Positions 42,153-53,857 of a stretch of DNA of 64,000 nt are shown here, piece after piece. The position numbers and the translations under genes are program-made. How positions within the stretch are numbered: position 1 is the first letter of the stretch; each line of letters starts with the position of its first letter. The notes below the pieces were generated by a model, which ran no database searches, was not told where the DNA came from, and saw only the letters and a program-made list of their open reading frames with translations. Where the stretch lies: positions 992,001 to 1,056,000 of the forward strand of contig JAGMUV010000020.1 in the NCBI GenBank assembly GCA_020744425.1. The letters run 5' to 3'. This stretch comes from Dactylonectria macrodidyma (taxonomy: Eukaryota; Ascomycota; Sordariomycetes; Hypocreales; Nectriaceae).

Positions 42153-44476
42153 ATGGCTCTGCAACCCCGCACGCGGACGGTTCCTTGCGACAAATGCAGA
42201 GGTTTGTTTCTGAATTTCCCTCGGGGGTGGATGAGTCAAACATGACACTTACCATGGTTCGTTTCTTTGTCAACCAGAGAAGCATCTCAAATGTAAGCCT
42301 GGGGTGTATACCCACCTCGACGTCATCGTCAGTTTCGTGTTCGCTAACGCCAGACACAGGCGATGGCGGCACTCCCTGTGCCAGTTGCAACAAGACCTCA
42401 GCGAGCTGCGTGCGAGCGGCCAAGAAGTTTCGAGTCAAGCGGTTGATAACATCCCACGGCAACTTCAAGTTCGACCCGAACCAGACGTGGATTCAGACTG
42501 GAAGTCAAGGTACGCATGTTCTGTCCCGACTTGGAGGGCGTCCTAGTGGCTGATTCAAGTGTAGACAAGAAGCAGCATCCCTTCTCCATCATCAACGAAT
42601 CCGACGGCCCCTCAACGCGTTCCCGACGACAGATTTCCCCCAGAGATGAGCAGGAGGAGAGTTGCCTTAATGCTGCTGAGCTACTGCAGTCTTTCTCCAG
42701 AGGCGACAGACCAGAGCCAAGCCAGGATACTGCTTCATCTTCCGCATTCGACCAACTTGAATCACCAAATACAATCAACAGTGATGGCCAGTTAGGTAGT
42801 TCTAACATCGGAGACGGCATCAGCGCAGATATCCTCGGCAATCTATCCACACCCACCAGTTCCGTCTTCAATCAACCCACGATTCCTCCCTTCCACGAAC
42901 CCGACCGAGTCGTTCCACAGCACTTTCACCCCGTGTGGCAGCAAAGATGTTCAGGCAGTTCCTCCGCAGACTCTCCTGGTCACACGAGCTCCTACACAAG
43001 CTCACCTCGGCAGCCCGACGTAGTCCATCGAAGTATCCCAACAGATACAATATCGGATCAAGGAACGCCCTCCTCAGCCTTAGGGAGCCTGAATAGCGGC
43101 AGTGGCACCCCCAGCCTAGATTTTCAGGAAGGCTGCCTTGTTCGTTGCTTTATCGAAAAACTGGCTACATCTGTGAGCTCTTGAACATCCATCAGACATT
43201 TCATCTGATCTTTGCCATTGCTGACCCTAGCTCATTAGTTTGACACAAGCGATCGAGATCATCACTATCTCAACGTGGTACCTATCCGAGCCATGTACAG
43301 CCCGCTGCTTCTCAACGCCATTTGCACTGCATCAGCGAGGTTCCTCACTCAAATCTGGTCGCGCCGAGACCCTAGCAGCGTGGTTGACTACAATGGAATT
43401 AAGCTCCCAGACCTCACTGAGGAATCCGCAATCCACTACCACAACAAGTGTATATCGTATCTCATGGATGTCTCGGCAGATCCTTCCAATTCCTGCAGCG
43501 ACGACGCTCTCACTGCCATTACCATTCTTCGCTACCATGAGCAGGTAGATAGTACGTTCGCTTCCAGTTCTCACTTGCCCGCTATTGACAGCTTCAAGCA
43601 CACTTTACAGGCATCGATGGCGAAATATTCTCTATAGCGGTACAAGCAGTTTTCCAAGCCCAACAGGACCGGTCTTTTGGACGGTGGCGACTTACCCTCC
43701 AACCGCCGCGGGACCGAGACATGTTTGCTGTGTCAATGCCATCGCTGAGACACTCCGCTTGTCTAATCGCCCTGCGGCAGGAAATTTGGTCCGTCCTCAT
43801 ACACCGACGACCATTCCGTCTACCCATCTTCACCGTCGACGACTATGCCAACTTTGACGATACGTCACAATTGGACGACCACGACTGGACCAACTGCGTC
43901 ATATTTTGGTGCGCCCACGTCCTCAAGTTCTGCTTCAGCGATGAGAACTCTCTTACCGTCGAGGACAGAAGGACCAGATTGGAACAGTGGAACGCACTCA
44001 AGGCATTTGAAAAGAACTGGGACGAACGGACGCCAGCCCATTTCGCCCCCCTTTACTACAACGAGAGGAATCCCAGAGAAGGTCGGTACTTTCCAACGAT
44101 ATGGCTCGCAAACCAGTCCCAAGTCATGGCCCTCCAACATGTTGAGCTGGCCCGCATCGTCCTCGCAGTTCACGACTTGAAGCTGCAGCGGATTGGTATC
44201 GGTGCCAGCGCCGCATACCAAGCGCTCGAGGAGGTATTACGACAATCGACAAGACGAATCTGCGCTCTGGCTTTGAGCGACCTCAAATTCCAGGCCGCGT
44301 TGGTCACAGCCGGTGTCGGTTTCTCCATGTGTGGGGAGTACTTCCGCGATCCTGGTGAGCAAGCCGCGATAATCGACGTCATGGCTACGTTGGAGAACGA
44401 ACATGCTTGGCCGACGAGCGCGGCAGTAAATTCGCTTCAAACGGCCTGGAATGAGTACAGGGCCAGGGGCACCTGA
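42153..44476 (+). CDS. Zn2Cys6 transcription factor
   Basis: Nuclear regulator of 666 residues from six exons: 42153-42201, 42278-42292, 42360-42509, 42565-43172, 43239-43551 and 43611-44476. The zinc cluster CDKCREKHLKC / DGGTPCASCNK / TSASC has the exact spacing C-x2-C-x6-C-x5-C-x2-C-x6-C, and it appears only when a 15-bp microexon is included. A Ser-rich disordered linker (residues ~85-280) leads into a helical fungal_trans-type middle region (VVPIRAMYSPLLLNAICTAS, ALSDLKFQAALVTAGVGFSM). The DNA-binding half-site is probably CGG. It is co-oriented with the sugar transporter; regulation of that gene is inference. Confidence 0.88.
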
Positions 44477-44813
44477 GGTCGAGGCATTTCAGGCTTCATG
44501 GGCAGTTCTGACAGCAACGAAATCATTTAAACGATTGATCTGTAACGGAGTTTACGCTGATGCGGCGATTACGTATCAGGAGTCTTGTTTGGAGTCATGC
44601 ATTATCTCAAGAACGGTCACCGATAGTGCGGGATGCAACATGGAGCTGTGTTGGCATGGCTATTATTGGACGTCCCCAGACACATCCGACCAAAATTCAG
44701 TGCCTATGCCACGACAATTCTAGTCTATTCTGTAATTTTTACGACTTCAGCCTCTAGAATCTTCGCTGTTCATTAAACGCCTCTTTAATCCTTCTAGACC
44801 AAGTGACTCGCCT
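44477..44813. other. Convergent 3' spacer
   Basis: About 340 bp between the 3' ends of the Zn2Cys6 gene and the AIF-like gene. Nothing recognised. Confidence 0.35.
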
Positions 44814-46330
44814 CTACAAATGGTAGTCTTCAGATCTATTGACCTTGACACCACGTCTTTCCCAAACGCGGGTAATTCCCATATCTGCCTCGCCACTGCG
44901 CTCAGTTAGTACACAGGTCCAAGTGCATGATGATTTTGAATGAACTCACTCGTCCTTCATGTTTACAAAGGGCTCAGTAGCACCGTTCTTAGTATCAGGG
45001 TTTCGGAAGATCATGTTCTTCGTCTGTTCATACAATTAGCTCTCGCCTTCTTCATTTTTCTTCTTCAGAGGAGTTCAAGCTTACCAGACCCAGACTTAGA
45101 TGAATAGCTGGAGGCGTTACGTTGATGTTCTCGGTTGGTTGACCGCCCGCAATCATGGCCAGGATGTTATCCGCCACGACCTTGGCTTGTCCCATGCCCG
45201 GACGCGCCGCCTTGTGTGCTCCGCTGTCGGCGATGTCACCGGCGGCAAAGAAGTTGGGGTACTTAGGATCCTTGAACTGCAGCGTCGGGAGGACGTTGAT
45301 GAAGCCGTTCACGGGGCTGGTGAGGGTGCTGTCAGGGGACGGCTCGAGCGTCGACAGGAATTGGTTGTTGGGGATCTGGCCCGTGGCGGTGATGACGAGG
45401 TCGGTAGGGACCTTGCGGCCGTCCTTGAGCTCAAGTTCAAAGTCTGTTCCATTGTTGGGGAAACCACCCGGAGGGACTACTGCTCGTGTACCGGTAATCA
45501 GGCTGACTAGTGTTAGTTTTCTGATAATGGACGCTGTTGGTTGATGCTTACTTGACTCCCAGTTCTTTGAAACGATCTCTGATGATCTGGTCCATTTTAG
45601 GGTGATAGAGCGGCATCACCCGATCTCTTGAATGCACCAGAGTAACATTCTTCTCTGGGTAGATTTCCCTCAAGTCCGTAGCCATTTGAACGCCGACGGC
45701 TCCACCGCCCACAATAACAATCGCCTTGGCATTCTTGATGCCTTCCTGGTACGTCTTAAAGTAGTTGATCGACGGCGGCTTCTCGTCATGCTCCATAGAC
45801 CCAGGAGCCGGGAGCCTGGTGCCAGTCGTGACAACGATAAACTCAAATGGGACCTTGTTGGACCCTTGCCAGTCCCTGTCGAGAACGACGTGGTCCTTTG
45901 TGAGGGAAATGGCCCTAGCTCGGATCACGGCGTGCTGTGACGGGTCAGGGGCGGAGGCGAAGGCCCCGGAATAAGGAATGAAGGCCTTGTGCTCATGGCT
46001 TGGCAGGATTGCGAATCGAGGCTGTTGCTGTCAGCTCACGCATGCGAGACTGGGCGGTCGTGTAACTTACGAAAGCGAAAAGATGGTGAAAATGGCTGTG
46101 CGGCTCTACCAAGAGAACCTATAATCCGGCGTTAGAATAACGGTCCAAAAATGCTCGGTATCGAAGTTATCTTACCCTGTGGGATTTGGGCAGAGCAGCT
46201 GTCAACTCTTTCACTGCACCCTTTAAATCAGTTAGCTTTCCGCTCCGCAGCCGTATCGCAAAATATGAAGACCTACCAGTCCGACATAAGAGCCGCCAAG
46301 AACGACGACGTTTTTCAGTCCTGCAGCCAT
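44814..46330 (-). CDS. AIF/AMID-like FAD oxidoreductase
   Basis: Pyridine-nucleotide-disulphide-type flavoprotein related to AMID / AIF-B and type II NADH dehydrogenases. Seven exons (46330-46277, 46220-46176, 46118-46071, 46021-45552, 45502-45085, 45023-44950, 44895-44814) give 396 residues. The FAD loop VVVLGGSYVGL is at the N-terminus and the NAD(P) loop AIVIVGGGAVGVQMATDL near the middle. VVTTGTRLPAPG and NFFAAGDIAD close the FAD site. The tail (IFRNPDTKNGATEP) is typical of fungal members. There is no mitochondrial presequence. The exon-6 acceptor is ambiguous (45023 or 45017, two residues). Likely a soluble or membrane-peripheral NAD(P)H oxidoreductase; a role in cell death is known only for some relatives. 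Confidence 0.87.
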
Positions 46331-47094
46331 ATTGACGTCTAGATTAGTATGCTCGCGGGGAGTATGTTCGTATCTTGTCTTATAAACAGCCCAGATACCC
46401 AAAAATAGCAGAGCCCAGATGCACAATCTACGGTCGACATTCCGACGCCTTTTATGCCTACTGCGGATGTGCGGGGTTACGGATATACGGAGGTCCGAGC
46501 CTTCTGCCGAGTGGCGGTCTTTCCGAGTGGCGGTCTGTCCGCGGGCTTGTCGCAGCTGGACGGGTTGGTTAGACGATTTCGTCATTTTGGGAGCCATTCA
46601 GTCTGGAATTACTTGGATATTTATATTTACTGTCACCAAAGCCGTTAATTCCGAGCGAACTTCTTTCGGTCTGACGACGCTGATTGCGCGACATGACGCG
46701 TCTCGGGACTGGCAACCCAAGTGCAAAGTGTTCAATACTTGTATGATTCTGTTAGTCAACCCAAATTCAACAACCGGTTCCCAAAAAAAATTAAATTTGC
46801 TATTCCAAAATACGCCGGCAGTGATATTTCATCACGATTGTCCACGCGATTCATGTCCACATCAACTCCCGATTCAAATGCCGGTGGCTCTAGGGTAAGT
46901 GGCGCCGCCGACGCCATTGTTGAAGCTCTCGGAAAGTGGGGGGGCGTGACAAATTAGTTACATTGAACAGCGAAAACTATTGATGGTTTAAGTCTCCGTC
47001 TGTTTCATAAGTGACTTGATTGAAGAGTTAAACTATGAATCACGAAACGACCTCAGACTGGCACGTTATACCTAGGGAGCCTTCCGTTCATCTT
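46331..47094. other. Intergenic region
   Basis: About 760 bp with the AIF-like gene promoter and the 3' flank of the SDR gene. No gene seen. Confidence 0.35.
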
Positions 47095-48157
47095 CTAGAG
47101 ACCCTTAACGCCGACTTTTAGTAGCCATGGGTCGGAAGCAAGCTCCTCTTTGATCTCGTTTGTAGTCAACTCAGTCACGTCCCAGTTTGACCAGACAAAC
47201 CGACCATGCAAGAATGTCGCCTCCGGCGATGCAGCCCAGACAGCAAATCTACCAGGCAGGTTTTCTTCTTGAGATTAGAAACGCGTTCGTAGTCGCTTGG
47301 AATATTGAGACGTACCATCAGTCCAGGGTAGTGTATCTCTGGTGTACCCGGCTTTGGCTGCTGCCTCTGTGAATACAATAGACGGATGAAAGCTGAGGAT
47401 CTGCATTTTATCCGATGGAGTGTCGCGTGCAACTTCTTGGAGCACACATGTGAATGAGTTCTTGGTTAGCTGGTAACCGGGCATCTGAGGTGCGCTATCC
47501 CATCGATGAATGGATTGTGTGGACACGGACACGCAATACTAGGTTGATGACATCGACTGTTAACCCTAAAAAAGACATATCCATGGGTTTAGTATCTGGT
47601 GACAGGACGTACCTTTTGGCTGTTGTGATTCGGCTGCTTGTAGAACCTCTCGACAATGTACAACAAGGATCGCACATTTGCCTCAAAGTCTTGCCAGAGC
47701 CTGTCGACACCCTGCTCCAAGATGGGCTGTAAAGCCGGCTGATGCGCTGCATTCAACACAAGGACATCGAATAGAACACCGTCTGCTTCGAACTTGTCCC
47801 ACGTGGCCTGCGAGTCGGCTCGATCGAAGATATCACATGTCTGGCCGATGACTTCAGTATTGGGATGAGCCTCATGAAGCTTGGAGACGGCGTCCTGGAG
47901 AACGTCGGACCGGCGGCCCAGGATGACGAGCTTGGATGCACCGGCTTCACAAAAGTTTCGAGCAATGGCATGTCCGATTCCAGTTGAGCCGCCGCAGATC
48001 AGGACTGTCTTTCCAGCCTGCGATAACTCAACCCTGAGGGGAGAGATGGCGTCATAGGGCCCATTGTGTATGGTCTTTGGATTGATTATCAGTATGTTGT
48101 GTCTAGATGGTGTAAGAGCTTGTGCTGGGGACTTACGATGGAGTGGCCGTTGAACAT
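47095..48157 (-). CDS. Short-chain dehydrogenase/reductase
   Basis: Classical SDR of 292 residues. Exons: 48157-48137 (MFNGHSI), 48074-47613, 47538-47316 and 47267-47095. The cofactor loop is TVLICGGSTGIGHAIARNF (G-xxx-GIG). The following basic turn LGRRSD favours NADP. LVLNAAH is the NNAG-type motif. YCVSVSTQSIH carries the catalytic Ser, and MPGYQLTKNSF the Tyr-xxx-Lys pair. FHPSIVFTEAAAKAG is the PG-equivalent loop. At the last intron the acceptor at 47268, not the later TAG, gives the conserved LPGRFAVWAASPEA. The gene is head-to-head with a Zn2Cys6 regulator across 417 bp. Substrate unknown. Confidence 0.87.
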
Positions 48158-48574
48158 GGTTGCTGTGAACTGTTGGTTTTGAATGAAGGTTTAAAAGAAA
48201 AGGTATCTGAAAGGATGGGCAGAAGGAGATTGACATTCTCACATTCAAATTTGATGGATATTTGCAGCATTAAGTAGTAATAATTCGGCACTCAATACTC
48301 TCCAGCCAGACTCTATCACGGGTCTCCAAAATCCAGGGTTCCGACAAATTGTCCAAAAAGGGATTAGTCCCCAGTGTGCTCCGTGTCCGCTGCCGTCAGA
48401 CCCAAAGCGCGAGGCTTCTAGCGCTGACGCCGGTTTCTTTGGATCTGACACACGTCGCGCGTTATGACGCCAGTTTTCATGAATCCAGCTGCCCCTACTC
48501 CGTAGAATCCTGAGCATTCTCTCTCTCCCCATTCTTTAAACCTGGATCAAAGGTCAAGAAAAGCGAACTGTACC
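48158..48574. promoter_or_regulatory. Bidirectional promoter, SDR / Zn2Cys6 regulator
   Basis: A compact 417 bp region between divergent start codons. It includes three CCG triplets at exact 6-bp intervals (entered separately), which suggests that the regulator controls itself and the SDR. Confidence 0.5.
48381..48395. promoter_or_regulatory. Triple CCG direct repeat, candidate Zn2Cys6 site
   Basis: CCG occurs at 48381, 48387 and 48393, giving CCGnnnCCGnnnCCG. Zn2Cys6 factors bind CGG/CCG triplets in direct, inverted or everted arrangement, so an evenly spaced triple is a good candidate operator for the adjacent regulator. Confidence 0.45.
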
Positions 48575-50643
48575 ATGTCGTCTGCTGTTCCGTCTACTCC
48601 GTCCACGTCCGGGGAGCCCATTGGCACCAACCGCGTCGCGTTGAAGCCACGAAAGCCCTACTCTCGGAGCCGAACGGGATGTCTCACCTGCAGACAGAAA
48701 CACTTGAAATGCGATGAGAATCGGCCTGTTTGGTCCGTCACACCTGCAAACTTTCCCTTTCCGGCCAAATATCCGCGTCTTTCTTTTCAGCCCAGCCCAG
48801 CTTGTTTATGCCCTTGTCCCATTTTGCCCATGTCATCATGCGGGGATGATAATATGCCTATGAAATCTCACAACCTCGGCGCGTGGTGCATGGTTGCATG
48901 TCACTAACCGCTACTAGTGCCAACTGCGTGTCTGCCGAGAGACGATGCGAGTTCCCGCCTCTGGGTCTTCCTCTACGTGAGCGCCGCAAAAAGCTGCTGC
49001 CAGGCGAGCAACAGCCATGGACACCGCCAAGTACCTCCAAGATGCTTGCTGTGGTGTCTTGCGAGGTTGATCCGTTCCATTGCCTCCCAGGTCGCATGCC
49101 CTTTAGATCGACCGAGCTTTTCCATTATTGTGAGCACCCAACGCTACGCGACTTCCTGCATCATCAACCCATTGACATTGTAACCTGCAGTTTGCACATC
49201 AGAGGACCTTCGTGGCGATACTTTTGCTCAAAAACGACAAGACTGGTATACTTGATCTCAATTCCCTGCAATGGTACTACTGTTTGCTAAACGCTGTGTT
49301 CAGTCTGTCGCGTGCAATTCAAAGCCCCGATACGCTTCGAAGTTCCCTCCTCATCGCTGGTCTGCATTATGCTTGGAATTCAGGGCAGCTACAGAACTTC
49401 GAGTCCACATTTCTCTTTCACAAAGTCGAAGCCATGCGCCTTGTGAATGTCTGGCTTGGAAATCTTCAGCCGAAGGCAGCGACATCATGCATCAGAGAGA
49501 TATCGACGCTTGCATTTGCGGAGGTACGAGTATTCACCTAAATACCAAACCTCAAGCATTAATTAACATTCAGTAGTGCGGTATGGGCGATTTAACCACT
49601 TCTGAGACCCATCTTGATGGTCTCGTGAGATTTATGGATATATACAAGCCTCTTACTTTGCATGGGAGACTTCATGTTAGCATCGAGGATGAGCTTGCAA
49701 ACAGATACTTCATCTTGTCGGTTACACTGCTCTGACCGTCGCGAACTTGCGTGCTTACCAGATTGACAGGACATATAGCTTCGTACACGGTGTCAAAAGC
49801 CGGCTGAAGGACATCCTCGACAGCGTAAAGCCCTTGGGACCTGGTGTTAAGCCAGATCCCGCTCAGGTCGAGTTTCTCATGCACAAATGGCACAAAGAAG
49901 AGATCGGTGGGTTGGATGCTCGACTGAAAGCAATGAGACTATTTCCGGCGTTCTTCAGTCCACCGCCGCCAGAGACTATGTTCCAAGATGTTGACGGATC
50001 CCGGAAGATTGAGTGCCTAAGACGACTGACAATGATGACTGCTTTGAGACAAGAGGGATACTCTATCTCCGTTGATGGTAGTAGGGAACGGCTGGACCAA
50101 ATTTGGGTGGATGGCGCAGCTACCAGATTACTTCTTGCATTTGTCAACTCACACGTGGAATCAATGTCTAGCGATGGCAAACCGGATGGAGGAAGCCAAA
50201 CTTCACCAAGGATGATGGTATCATGGTTGGGAATTTCCTCGGCCACATGTCTATATCTCCATGCAGTATTGGGAATCTGGAACGCCGGCCAGCCACTGGA
50301 AACCAGGCTTCATCGTCGAGTTCTCCTCATTCTCAAGCAAGACCTCGACCGTGTGGATTACATGGCAGAGCCATCACCGTCACTGGGTCCAGACCTTTGG
50401 TTTTGGCGGGCCTTTGTCGGAGCATTGAGCCTCGCCAAGAGCCCAAAGTCCGCCCAGGAAATGGCGGCGTCTTTGACACCGCATTATGAAGACTATATCG
50501 GCAGGTGGATTCGTAAGACGGGTGTGACTCGATGGATTGAAGCGAAAGAGAGACTGGCACTCATCGTTTGGCCCTCCAGCATGCAGGACGAGGGGTTGGC
50601 TGAGCAGATCTGGGACAGCGCGGTTTGGAGGACAGGAACCTAA
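48575..50643 (+). CDS. Zn2Cys6 transcription factor
   Basis: Nuclear regulator of 552 residues. Exons: 48575-48732, 48918-49129, 49191-49245, 49304-49523, 49577-49716 and 49770-50643. The zinc cluster GCLTCRQKHLKC / DENRPVCANC / VSAERRC has the spacing C-x2-C-x6-C-x6-C-x2-C-x6-C and is joined across a rather long 185 bp intron 1. A short 55-bp exon 3 sits between canonical introns; the intron at 49246-49303 has a clear TGCTAAAC branch site. Downstream LLIAGLHYAWNSGQL, EDELANRYFIL|TYSFVHG and a helical C-terminal half match the fungal-specific regulator domain. Intron 5 uses a weak GTCGGT donor. It is divergent from the SDR gene, which is its most likely target. Confidence 0.85.
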
Positions 50644-51428
50644 TGACCTAAGACTTATAACACAATTAACTTGTTATCGGATTTTTCCATTGCTAGTGCG
50701 ATGATTGATTGTGGCATCATCCAGGTCTTTGAAGCAACAAGGCAATGGACGGCACCATCTAAGCCTGCTGTAGGTATCACTACCGGAAGTTGAGTCTTAG
50801 TCTGCAGTAAGCCGGGCTCACCCTAGGAGTTTCAATGCCTTTGTATCTCGAGAAAGGAAGGCAAGAGGTTGCGTTTGGCCTTGCACGAGGCAGGAGCTGA
50901 AGATGGTTAGTAGGACGATTGGATAGTGGGTCGTTTTAGCAAACGATCGCAAACTCTTTCCTTTTACTTTTCCAAGACGACCCAACAACGAGCTAGGATG
51001 CCGAATGACTGGCTCTTGGGGCGGCGGCTCGAAAGTGACCCCTGCATCCCGCCACTAATTGCACTCGACCTGACTAACCTTAGGCCTTAACAAGAGTTAG
51101 CACTGCAAGTCACTAACCCTCGCTGTCTCTGTTACATACCCACGAACAGTCGAATCTTAGAACGCCGTGTCATCCTCCCCGCATGGGGGCCTCTGGTAAT
51201 GACGTAACTGTCATGGGACTCCGGCTTTCTTCACTATATTCAGCTGATAGCTACACCCAAAGGAGCCGTGGTTAATATTCCTCAATTAGGAAGAAGTTTT
51301 ACATCTTTGGGTTCGATAGATGAAGTCGGGCGCGATATAAGAACCAGCCACGGGACGTGTCAATCTTAGTCGAGAGTCAAACTCCCCAACTGTCTCTCAT
51401 CATCCAACATCAATCATATTTCTTCATC
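50644..51428. other. Intergenic region upstream of nitrilase
   Basis: About 785 bp holding the nitrilase promoter. A TATA-like GATATAAG occurs at about 51334-51341, some 90 bp before the ATG. No gene seen. Confidence 0.4.
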
Positions 51429-52510
51429 ATGGAACAAATTGTCAAAGTCGGGGCTGTTCAAGCCGAACCAGTTTGGCTTGACCTGGACGGAAGCGTCGAC
51501 AAAACCATCGCATTGATTGAAGAGGCTGCTGCTCAAGGAGTACAAGTTCTTGGCTTCCCCGAAGTCTGGATCCCCGGCTACCCGTGGTACGATCACTCCT
51601 CGTGAGCGGCAAGTCACTGCGCTTGGTTGGTGACATGCTGACATCCTATGAAGGCAGATGTGGACATCCCCCGTTATCAATAACGGAGGGTGGGTTCACG
51701 AGTACATGGGCAATTCTATGCGCCGAGATTCTCCCCAGATGATGCGCATTAGGCAAGCCGTGAAGGAGGCTGGTATGATGGTTGTTCTTGGATATAGTGA
51801 GCGAGATGGAGCTAGCCTCTACATGGCGCAGTCGTTCATTTCTCCAGAGGGCGAGATCATCCATCACCGACGCAAGATCAAGCCTACCCACGTAGAGCGA
51901 ACTATCTGGGGAGAAGGCCAAGCTGAATCGTTGCAGGTCGTCGTCGACTCCAAGTTTGGTAAGGTTGGCGCATTAAACTGCTGGGAACATTTCCAACCCC
52001 TGCTCAGGTACAACGAATACGCGCAGGGTGTGCAGATCCACATCGCCAGCTGGCCACCAGAGTTTGAGATGCCAGATCCGGAGAAGATTGCATGGCTCTA
52101 TCACGAGACTGGCGAGGCCAGTTATCGAGCCAGTCAATTCATGGCCATGGAGGGAGCTACGTTTGTCGCTGTAGCCTCGCAGGTTCTTTCCGAGAAGAAC
52201 CTGGAGAAGAACCAGCTTACAGGCAATCCAGTCACCAAGACAGTAAGCATCGTAACTCTTGCCGCTGATACTGCTTGACTAACTCTACTCAAAGCCTGGT
52301 GGTGGGTTCTCCATGATCTTCGGGCCAGACGGTAAGCCACTCGCGAAGCCAATTGGCGACGGAGAAGAGGGAATTATCATCGCGGAGGTCAATTTACGGG
52401 ATATTGACAAGCCCAAGGCTTTCATTGATGTTGTCGGACACTACGCGCGGCCTGATATGCTGAGCCTCAGAGTGAACACCAAGATTGCGAAGCATGTTAT
52501 TACTGATTAG
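51429..52510 (+). CDS. Nitrilase
   Basis: Carbon-nitrogen hydrolase that converts an organic nitrile to acid plus ammonia. Exons 51429-51586, 51654-52242 and 52295-52510 give 320 residues. The catalytic triad is visible: Glu45 in [13 protein letters not shown], Lys129 in [13 protein letters not shown], and Cys162 in [12 protein letters not shown]; the spacing matches known nitrilases. [10 protein letters not shown] and the intron-1 junction GYPW|QMW are also family-like. Fungal cyanide hydratases are close relatives but ~35-50 residues longer at the C-terminus, so a nitrilase is preferred. Introns are 67 and 52 bp. Cytosolic; members form helical filaments. Confidence 0.9.
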
Positions 52511-53857
52511 TTGAGAAAACTTACCTGTGCTGGAACATACTTTTCAACGCTCATATCTAATGCTCCTCCCATCTGTGAATCTCGTGAGAATCTGGCATTG
52601 AGTCACAAATTGTACCCTGCCAGCTACTTGGCGAACCTTACTTTAGATTCTATCACTGGCCAATAATAACGCGCCAGGCTGCAAAATTGCAAGGACCATC
52701 CCGTTGCCTGATTGCCCGGGCTAAAGCACTTCGTGCTATCAGACGACGAGACTGTGCCTGGAACGGGGCTTCAACGTACCATCGCCCGGCAAGAGTGTTT
52801 TCAACTACATAGGCGAAGCAATTGTTTGCGATCTTATCTGCTAGACTTGAGGTACAGCCAGGCGGGATTGGCTCGTTTGGGCTACAACGTGTTGTGTGGA
52901 ACGCACTTGCCAGGTGTAGCCCGCATGATGAGTTGTGGGGGTGCGGGGATAGATCGCAAACTCCTGCCTTTGAGATTTAGCAAGATCGCTTGCTGAGTAA
53001 GATGGGGACGTATCCCTTGCCTTTCTCTCTCGCCAATTGGCGTCACAGCCAGGTGTCCTCTATGCTGAGGGGTGGGCGTACTAAAAAAATAACAACTCTA
53101 CCGGGGATCACGAAGCCGGCGCTCCTCGTTCTGGAGTCGACTGGTGGCGTGTAGACTTCATGGTGGCATGGCTCATTTTAGCTTCTATTCTCTAGTCTGC
53201 TCCATCACTGACCTAGTATCCCAGTTGATGGCAATAAGTTCATTAACTAAGCCCCAAGCGATTGCTTACAAGCACTTGTTGCTGAACACGTTTTCTCGAG
53301 GCAAAGACCTTGCAAGAGCCGATGGTGCCATCATACCGCAATGTTAATGCCGATAAAGGCAGGGACAACAGATAGCGTCGTCATATTCGCCAGTGTCATA
53401 TCTTCCAAATCAAGCTACGCATGGTCAACCCTCAAGACTACAAGAGCATGACTGCCTTCGCCAAAGGCGGTAACAACTGTGAAAGTCTAATTCTGTACTT
53501 CGTCTAGAAGCTCTCTTGAACAGATCTAAAACTATGCGGTTTTGAAGTCAGAAACCCAATAATACAGGATTTAGCACAAAATCGATTTGTGACGCAATTA
53601 AGTTGTTTTAGCTCCTCCACTGCCATGCGATCGCTATGCGATGCTATTGATTGGCCCATGAAGAAACAAGGCAATGGGTGGCCTCTGCTAAGCAGGCTGC
53701 ATGTACAACCACCATCCACAGCTCAGCCTCAGCCTCCCAGCCATTCGGCCATTCAGCTATCTCGGACGAATTAGGTAAGCCTTCGTCAACATATCGGCGG
53801 CCTGACGGCCCAACCTGCAGTGAGATCGCTCTGATTTGCAAACGCCCCGAGCAAGTC
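52511..53857. other. Intergenic region
   Basis: About 1.35 kb without a supported gene. The reading frame of the next gene is open upstream from 53651 without an in-frame ATG before 53858. Confidence 0.4.

Noticed and set aside
47240..47330. SDR last exon using the acceptor at the later TAG
   Set aside because: That acceptor needs a weak GTCTCA donor. The pair GTACGT (47315) and AAG (47268) is stronger and restores the conserved LPGRFAVWAASPEA.
49191..49303. Unspliced reading frame through 49212-49541 as a separate exon
   Set aside because: It would require keeping a sequence with canonical GTATAC, TGCTAAAC and TTCAG signals. Removing it gives a frame that joins both neighbours.
51429..52510. 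Cyanide hydratase
   Set aside because: The catalytic triad is shared, but at 320 residues the protein lacks the longer C-terminal tail usual in cyanide hydratases. Nitrilase is the safer call.
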